Translations under genes and position numbers: made by a program
Assembly (NCBI GenBank): GCA_949825065.1
Contig: OX463842.1
Coordinates: 32,854,727 to 32,918,726 of the forward strand
Reading direction: 5' to 3'
Origin: Odontocerum albicorne
Taxonomy: Eukaryota > Arthropoda > Insecta > Trichoptera > Odontoceridae
Length of the DNA: 64,000 nt
Shown here: positions 58,071 to 64,000 of the stretch, one piece after another
Numbering within the stretch: the first letter of the stretch is position 1
Layout of the letters: each line of letters starts with the position of its first letter
Notes under the pieces: generated by a model
The model's database searches: none
What the model was told of the DNA's origin: nothing
The model's input: the letters and a program-made list of their open reading frames with translations, nothing else

Positions 58071-58302
58071 TTTGGTACACGTGAAACTCATATTATTTCC
58101 AGGAAAGTATCTCCAACAACTTCTCTACTTTGGTACACGTGAAACTCATATTATTTCCAGGAAAGTATCTCCAACAACTTCTCTACTTTGGTACACGTGA
58201 AACTCATATTATTTCCAGGAAAGTATCTCCAACAACTTCTCTACTTTGGTACACGTGAAACTCATATTATTTCCAGGAAAGTATCTCCAACAACTTCTCT
58301 AC
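58071..58302. repeat. 58-bp tandem repeat, four perfect copies
   Basis: Units at 58071, 58129, 58187 and 58245 are identical as read. Each holds 'tttggtacacgtgaaactca', 'attatttccaggaaagt' and 'ctccaacaacttctctac'. The palindrome CACGTG occurs once per unit. Confidence 0.97.
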
Positions 58303-58309
58303 TTTGGGA

Positions 58310-59175
58310 ATCACTTCTTGGATTCCGACAAAACGTGAAAAAAAAACTGTGTCATAGGCATTCATTTATGATGTAGGCATTTGTGGAATTTCGCTGTCAC
58401 AAAGTAAGTGACGGGCCTAACTTATGTATCAAATACGCACAGCGACCATGACCACATTGCAGACTATTCAATACACAACATAATTTTATTGACAGCGAGA
58501 AACCTGGTTGTAATTTTGACGATTCAACCATGAGATATCCATTAATTTCTTATATCTGTAATCATTTCTGGAATCATCGATTCTACGAGGAACCGCCGAG
58601 AAGAATAAATTACACTTCACACCAGAAAGGGTAACACGATTTCAGGCGTTGGAAGGAACATTTAAAATAAACGAAAAAAATGATAATCTTATTAAATGTT
58701 GTGGTTTTACTCTAAACTTTAACTTCTGTAAAATACAAATGAAACTCACACAGTTAACTATCAAACATCAATCATAGTATGATTGATGGTTCAAACTCTT
58801 AAAGGCTGTTCAAATTTAGATAAATGAATTACGTTATTTTGATCGTGAATGACTAATTTGATTATACAGTTGGATATGTTTTCTGATTATCCCTCCTAGT
58901 CTTAAGTAAATTTAAACATTTGACATTTTTTGGTCACCTGGAATATGGTAGAATTTAACTCTGAGTGCTGCACAATAAAAAATCCTATGCAGTTTTCTAA
59001 ATATTATGTACATTCTTGTAGGGCACGCTAATATGAATTTATTTATATCGTACTTACCTAAAAATAATTTCTATATTTTCTTTAAATACTCGTATGTTCA
59101 GCAAATTTAGCTTTGAAACACGTCCTTAAGGCATACTAATGTGAAGCGTGAACTATTTCTGTCAGGACAAGTGAA
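58310..59175. other. Intergenic, nothing recognised
   Basis: AT-rich, TACTCGTA at 59087. Confidence 0.3.
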
Positions 59176-59179
59176 AATT

Positions 59180-59545
59180 TAGACAGTTTTGAGATGAGGG
59201 TAATACGACGAATATATGGATCTGTTCAGAGTGGAGACGTCTAGAAAGTCAGACTAATGAACTTCTCTGTAAAATCTATCGGAATCCCACACTTTCCATC
59301 CATATGAAGCTGCAAAGAATCAGGTGGGCTGGCTATATGATATACCCAAAAAGGATTATTGCTGGACACCTGATAGCGAGGGTAACAGAGATTATTGTTT
59401 AATTAACATAATATATTTTGGACAAAAAGAATTGTTGCAAACCTCAACTTGGAGGATAGTTGCAGAGAACGTATGTATAGAATGTATGGAAGCACACGAT
59501 TCAGAACGCTAAGGCTCGATATGAACTGTGACATCATTGAAAAAT
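59180..59545 (+). pseudogene. LINE ORF2 C-terminal relic
   Basis: Frame pieces FEMRVIRRIYGSVQSGDVWK-like, VRLMN, KLQRIRWAGYMIYPKRIIAG and a tail AKARYEL.HH. 'R.LR.I.GPV..G.W..R.N.EL...Y' followed by 'RW.GH' is the typical order in LINE reverse transcriptases. Three or more shifts. Confidence 0.65.
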
Positions 59546-59789
59546 ATGAAAACCGAAATATTTTTCAATTATTTTAAAACCCTAAAATTCTATATAAAAA
59601 TATAAATAAACCATAATAGTTTAAAAAATTCTTTACGTACGAGTACTATATATTAGGTTTACATAACAGATGTGTATGATTGCGCTGTTATCGCGCTGAA
59701 CTCTGTGCAGAAGGTCGCTAATCCGAAACTGGCGTCAAACTGCAACAGTTTCAAAAACTATTTTCCGTCTGTATTCCGGGATTATAAAG

Positions 59790-60070
59790 GCGTATATGTT
59801 GAGTACGATGAAGAATAGCTCTATGAAATGGTTTGGGCATGTAGAACGAATTAATGAAGAAATACTAACAAAAAATATATATAGTGCTGCAAATTTGAAT
59901 AAAAGGCATCGTAAAGGAAGACCAAGGAACGTATAGTTGGATGAAGTAAATTATATTTTTAAAGAAGGGACGTCAGATAATTTGTGGGAGTTATATAAGG
60001 AGTATAGATGTAAAAGAGACGAAGGATTTGTATCGAGATACAAATGGCGGGATTGTATGTATTTACTCGT
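59790..60070 (+). pseudogene. LINE ORF2 C-terminal relic
   Basis: MLSTMKNSSMKWFGHVERIN, EEILTKNIYSAANLNKRHRK, GRPRNV, stop, LDEVNYIFKEGTSDNLWELY and YRCKRDEGFV. KWFGHVERIN...GRPR...LDEV is the clear LINE C-terminal block. One stop in an otherwise readable frame. Confidence 0.8.
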
Positions 60071-60269
60071 ATATATGTGTAAAGATATTTAAGAATTCAC
60101 GTCATTTGCAGTATTAAAAAAGATATAATTTGAACATTTTTTCGTGGAATGAATTGAATTACGAGTATGTACCGGTATGTAAATATGAAACCGGAATTTG
60201 CTCATAGATGGCTCTAGTTGTCAAGGTAGGGACTGTCAAACCGCGTCATTGGCGCCTTTTTCTTGTGTT

Positions 60270-60320
60270 TACAAATCAGACGAAATAACGTTTATAAATC
60301 AGACGAAATAACGTTTGCGC
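60270..60320. repeat. 25-bp tandem duplication
   Basis: 'acaaatcagacgaaataacg' and 'ataaatcagacgaaataacg' follow each other directly; a second 30-bp duplication ('atttccttaacaatactcc') lies at about 60603-60665. Confidence 0.85.
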
Positions 60321-60665
60321 CTCCTGCAGCGACACACGCAAACTAAACTTGACAGTTATGTCACATTGCATTTTCGACGTTTCGGAATTAATATTAAATA
60401 TTAAATAATTAAATATTAAATAAAAATGTAAATGTTCGTTAATTAAAAATCTCCAATCTCCGAAAGTTATTCACGGATTGCTTTGAAATTTTGACAGTTC
60501 CATTTTGATTTTGAATATTAAATGATTAAATATTTAATAATAAATATTAAATATTTAAATAATAAATATTAAATTTTCAAATACGTTTATTGAAATTATC
60601 TCTATATTTCCTTAACAATACTCCTATTTGACAAATATTTCCTTAACAATACTCCTATTTGACAA

Positions 60666-60952
60666 ATGCGTGACCAGCTGCAAAACGATCGATCAGCTGA
60701 GATATTGTCACATCAATTGCTGGAAATTGGGAACGGAAAGGTGCCGGTTGATATGACCTCAGGACGGATTTCATTTCCTCATAACTTGTGCAATTTAGTG
60801 ACGTCAAAAGAAGAATTGGTTGAAAAAGTACTTCCCTATATTGAAATCAATTAAAAGAATCATGATTGGCTGAGTGAACGAGCTATTCTTGCCGCCAAGA
60901 ACAACGACGTCTACAAACTTAACAATATAATTCAGTTCCTTTTTTAATGTTT
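60666..60952 (+). pseudogene. Helitron helicase fragment, copy 1
   Basis: LLEIGNGKVPVDMTSGRISF, NLCNLVTSKEELVEKVLPYI, then a TAA (60852-60854) where copy 2 has TAT (Tyr), then NHDWLSERAILAAKNNDVYK LNNIIQ. This is from the helicase part of Helitron proteins, which normally lies C-terminal to Rep. Confidence 0.8.
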
Positions 60953-61161
60953 CACAATTTTATATGTTTTTGTTCTAACTTTCTTTCTCTTTTTTCAGTG
61001 CAATCGATCTGCTTTAGTTCATCAAAATGTCGAGGGAGCAGCAGAGCAACGTGCAGCCAGACTTGAGGATGCACGGTTGCGAGCACGGCGATCGCGTCCT
61101 GCAGCTTCAGAACTGCTTCGTTCTCAACAGAATGAACGCGACAGGCTGATAGTGGCTGAAA
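60799..61161 (+). repeat. Direct repeat, copy 1 (pairs with 62378)
   Basis: About 363 bp repeated 1579 bp downstream at 62378-62742 with roughly 90% identity by eye. It covers the end of the helicase fragment, a T-rich intron-like stretch and the N-terminal fragment. Confidence 0.9.
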
Positions 61162-61175
61162 GAGGAGGTCAGTAG
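61005..61175 (+). pseudogene. Helitron N-terminal fragment, copy 1
   Basis: After 'ctcttttttcag' the frame reads CNRSALVHQNVEGAAEQRAA RLEDARLRARRSRPAASELL RSQQNERDRLIVAERGG, an Arg/Ala-rich segment found near the start of insect Helitron proteins. The splice-like border suggests it is an exon. Confidence 0.65.
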
Positions 61176-61297
61176 GAATATCAAAAGTATCTTTTTTATA
61201 TAGAATTTAATTTTATCTCTATGTTTATATTTCAAAAGCTATCAAATCGTATGTAGACATGGAGATTTTTTAAAATTAGTTTGATATTCATCCGTTT

Positions 61298-62375
61298 GAA
61301 TCAGACCAAGCTTCGCTCTGAAGAATACGTTCATTTACGAGATGCAGTTGTAAATTACGGTAATACAACTAATGTTGGAAGACTAACGATTTAGCCATCT
61401 TCATATACAGGCAGTTCACGTCATATGCATGAGTACGCTCAAGATGCAATTGCGTATGTTCGTCACTACGGGTGTCCAGATCTATTCACTACATTCACAT
61501 GCAATCCAACTTGGGACGATATACAACAGCTTATGGTAAAACATGAAGTGTTTGGGTCTGTGCGCTGCTGGATGTACTCAGTGGAATGGCAAAAGAGAAG
61601 ATTTCCACATGCACATACGAGTATACTAATCTGGCTCTATAACAAAATCACTTCAAACGAAATCGACAATGTAATATGCGCTGAAATACCCGATGCCGAC
61701 GTCAAGAAGGATTTGCATGAAATTGTGACGAAAAATATGATACATGGACCTTGCGGTACACTGAATCCAAATTCACCATGCACGATAGACGGAAAATGCT
61801 CTAAGCGATATCCTCGAGCATTAGTATTCAGCACAGTTACAGGAAACGATGAATATCCTTTATACAGTAGAAGATCAACAGAAGATGGAGGTAAATTAGC
61901 AACCATACAAATGCGAAACGATGACATCGAAGTAGACAACCGTTGGGTTGTTCCATATTCGCCTTTGCTATCAAAAACATACAAAGCGCACATAAACGTG
62001 GAATGCTGTAACTCCGTTAAATCGATCAAATACATTTGTAAGTACGTGAATAAAGGCAGCGACATGGCAGTTTTTGGAGTGCAACCAGAAAGAAGTGATA
62101 GGAATGCGGTCATACATATCGATGAAATCGCACAGTATCAGGCTGGAAGATACATAAGCAGCAATGAAGCTGTATGGCGAATTATTTCATTTCCCATACA
62201 TGAACGAAGTCCAGCTGTTGTTCACTTAGCAGTACATCTAGAAAATGGACAACGCGTTTATTTCCCAGCTGCAAATGTGCAACAAATAGCCCTGAATCCA
62301 CCGGCTACAACGTTAACTGCTTTCTTCACGTTATGTCAAAATGACGCGTTTGCGAAAACACTGCTGTATCTCTGA
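61298..62375 (+). pseudogene. Helitron Rep (Helitron_like_N) domain
   Basis: NQTKLRSEEYVHLRDAVVNY G..NVGRLTI, a TAG (61392-61394), then PSSYTGSSRHMHEYAQDAIA YVRHYGCPDLFTTFTCNPTW DDIQQL. A deletion then joins to VKHEVFGSVRCWMYSVEWQK RRFPHAH, the HUH nuclease motif, here followed by an extra Thr-Ser before ILIWL. Downstream are HGPCG, NPNSPC, CSKRYPRALV, KSIKYICKYVNKGSD and RYISSNEAVWRI. The frame from 61425 to 62375 is open for 316 residues. Rep nicks and joins DNA in rolling-circle transposition; the catalytic Tyr region lies further on and is lost. Confidence 0.88.
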
Positions 62376-62377
62376 TT

Positions 62378-62742
62378 GTGACGTCGAAAGAAGAGTTGGT
62401 TGAAAAAGTATTTCCCTATATTCAAATCAATTATACGAATCACGATTGGCTGAGTGAACGAGCTATTGTTGCCACCAAGAACAAAGACGTCTACGAACTT
62501 AACAAAATTATTCAGTTCCTTTTTTAATGTTTCGTAATTTTATATGTTTTTGTTATAACTTTCTTTCATTTTTTTTCAGTACAATCCATCTGCTTTAGTT
62601 CATCAAAATGCCGAGGGAGCAGCAGAGCAACGTGCCGCCGGACTTGAGGATGCACGGTTGCGAGCACGGCGATTGCGTTCTGCAGCTTCAGATCTGCTTT
62701 CTTCTCAAGAGAATGAACGCGACAGACTGAGAGTGGCTGAAA
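62378..62742 (+). repeat. Direct repeat, copy 2 (helicase + N-terminal fragment)
   Basis: Repeats 60799-61161. The helicase piece is open here (KSFP-like start, INYTNHDWLSERAIVATKNK DVYELNKIIQ), followed by the T-rich stretch and SALVHQNAEGAAEQRAAGLE DARLRARRLRSAASDLLSSQ. It leads straight into the 3' terminal sequence also found at 27008-27135. Confidence 0.88.
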
Positions 62743-62877
62743 AACATCAAAAATATTGTATAGCCACAAGCATTGTGAAATTAAACATATTATAAACGTG
62801 TGCTTTCTCTTTTCTTTCTTTTCCATTTAACCAGACTGAGCCACAGCAACTCGTGGCCGGGTTCAGCTAGTAAATAA

Positions 62878-62990
62878 ATAAATATATTTTGCTTTATTGT
62901 AAGATATTGCAGCATGGTAATAAGTGCAGCAAATTGCACTATGTACAACGAAAATGTAATACAATACAATACAGTAAAACAATCATTGCC
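62878..62990 (+). repeat. Diverged LINE/SINE tail
   Basis: 'ttgtaagatattgcagcatg', 'caaattgcactatgtacaac' and an 'aatacaatacaatacag' end resemble 46735-46826. Confidence 0.4.
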
Positions 62991-63069
62991 CGATTGAATA
63001 CATTTTATATCTAGTAGATAAGGTCATTCTCATTTATTATTTGTATATATACGAGTACAATCTACAATA

Positions 63070-63680
63070 CAGTAGTCCCCCGTTATCCGCGGGATTTGCA
63101 CCCGCGGTTTCACTTGTTTTTTTTAATATCGCACCGAATCACCAACGATGAAGGCAGGCCTACCAAAGACCTGAAAATTCGTCTCACATCACTCACGTGA
63201 TCCATCACGCTTCATCTCTCGCTGTGATCGTATTGTTTCCGGTATCTCAGTATTTGTGTTCAACAACCCCTATTTACCGTCCAAATTGCTCTGAAACGCA
63301 AGACTTGTGATGCTGATGACTCAAAGACTGCACAAAGACTTCGTTAAGTTCTTGCAGTGAGTGAAAAGCTGCAAACTCTTGGCTTACTACTAAAAGAAAA
63401 GAAGGCAACCACTTTCACTGCTAGAATATATGAAAAAAAATCTTCTTTACGTCAAGTATTAAAAAAGAGATAAAAATAGTGCTTGTTTTTCTGTTACACC
63501 TCAATCTGCAAAAAATCCAGAGAAAAAACGGAGACGTAAGCGTTCAGTGTCATTATAAAAAATGGGTGTCTAGTATTTAAGTATACGGCAATTAAGAAGG
63601 GTTCGCTATTATCCGAGGATTTTGCTATCTGCAAGGGAGGATCTTGGAACATATCCCCCGTGGATAACGGGGGACTACTG
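63070..63680 (+). mobile_element. Tigger-like element, 611 bp
   Basis: Near-perfect TIRs CAGTAGTCCCCCGTTATCC at both ends, with TA on each side (63068-63069, 63681-63682). This is the well-known Tigger/pogo terminus style. Inside, a short frame reads VSEKLQTLGLLLKEKKATTF TARIYEKKSSLRQVLKK, like the CENP-B-type helix-turn-helix of Tigger transposases, then decays; the catalytic part is deleted. Confidence 0.9.
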
Positions 63681-63682
63681 TA

Positions 63683-64000
63683 TTTCGAAATAAATGTCTA
63701 AAATTGAACTGCTATACGTCACATTTATGAAATCAGTAGATGTATAAAATATTTCTCTTATAAGAACTGGAGGCAAAATAAGAGCAGACGAACAAAAAGT
63801 TTCATTATGATTTAAATGAATATTTTGCTCAGTGATCTGATGCAGTGGTCTTAAACTCGAGATATGTTCGCTAAATCTTAGCATAAAATGTACGTGGGCC
63901 TAAAACTCAAAACTCAGTAGCTGAGTGATACTTGTTTACTGTAAAACTTGAACTTAGAAACATCACAATACTGAATACTTAATAGACATTTATGAAAACC
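63683..64000. other. Window end, nothing recognised
   Basis: AT-rich; no feature supported. Confidence 0.3.

Larger units (their letters stand above)
60190..62870 (+). mobile_element. Scrambled Helitron with 3' terminus
   Basis: The 3' end has the Helitron hairpin (GCCACAGCAACTCGTGGC at 62840-62857) followed by CAGCTAG and T (62864-62871), the CTRR-T terminus of rolling-circle elements. The 5' part (60440-60510, 'ctccgaaagttattcacgg') has the usual Helitron 5'-region style, but the exact 5' TC start was not located. Inside, the parts are out of order: helicase piece, N-terminal piece, Rep domain, then helicase and N-terminal pieces again. Confidence 0.88.

Noticed and set aside
61637..62113. 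158-residue antisense frame
   Set aside because: Shadow of the Helitron Rep frame on the other strand.

Overview
The window is strongly AT-rich, intron-rich animal DNA, most likely from an insect. The evidence is a secreted histidine-rich gene that ends in what I recognise as the insect DUF4779 family, an arthropod-style TATA plus TCAGTT initiator in front of it, and a transposon load (mariner, hAT, Tigger-like, Helitron, RTE/CR1-like LINEs, tRNA-like SINEs) typical of hemimetabolous insects. The order cannot be fixed from this sequence. No tRNA or rRNA gene, CRISPR array or operon was seen.

Two host genes could be reconstructed, both on the + strand. (1) The C-terminal part of a TMTC1-like gene (ER membrane protein with TPR repeats) is spread over seven exons between 4022 and 13960. 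Every splice phase agrees and the reading stays open for 512 residues, ending in a long Asn/Lys-rich tail; the 5' exons lie left of the window. (2) A complete three-exon gene (31383-41724, 475 residues) encodes a secreted His/Lys/Gly-rich DUF4779 protein, with a TATA box, an initiator and a poly(A) signal.

Almost everything else is mobile DNA and its debris. 1-1491: decayed hAT. 3067-3905: MITE and LINE relic. 4022-13960: TMTC exons with a SINE and two inverted-repeat elements in the introns. 15.6-16.0 kb: SINE. 18.0-18.6 kb: Tigger-like MITE with nested hairpins. 19.8-20.6 kb: ten-copy 74-bp minisatellite. 21.4-22.3 kb: hAT. 23-30 kb: SINE-like pieces, LINE and Helitron ends, a 200-base assembly gap, a degenerate satellite and a perfect hairpin. 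36.4-37.5 kb: hAT inside the DUF4779 first intron. 42.1-42.3 kb: long (AT)n. 43-46 kb: LINE relics. 47.55-49.74 kb: hAT with both ends and target duplication. 50.2-50.75 kb: LINE relic. 52.4-52.9 kb: hAT MITE with a perfect 8-bp duplication. 53.8-54.9 and 55.5-56.8 kb: two mariners. 58.1-58.3 kb: 58-bp tandem array. 59-60 kb: LINE relics. 60.2-62.9 kb: scrambled Helitron. 63.1-63.7 kb: Tigger-like element.

The most unusual signal is not a gene. The 8-mer TACTCGTA / TACGAGTA occurs about 26 times, in near-equal numbers on the two strands, far above what base composition predicts. One copy, inside the Helitron Rep HUH motif, behaves as an exact 6-bp insertion (TA to TA-CGAG-TA). That form is what an excision footprint or micro-insertion at a TA target would leave, so I propose that many of these sites are scars of one TA-targeting element family.
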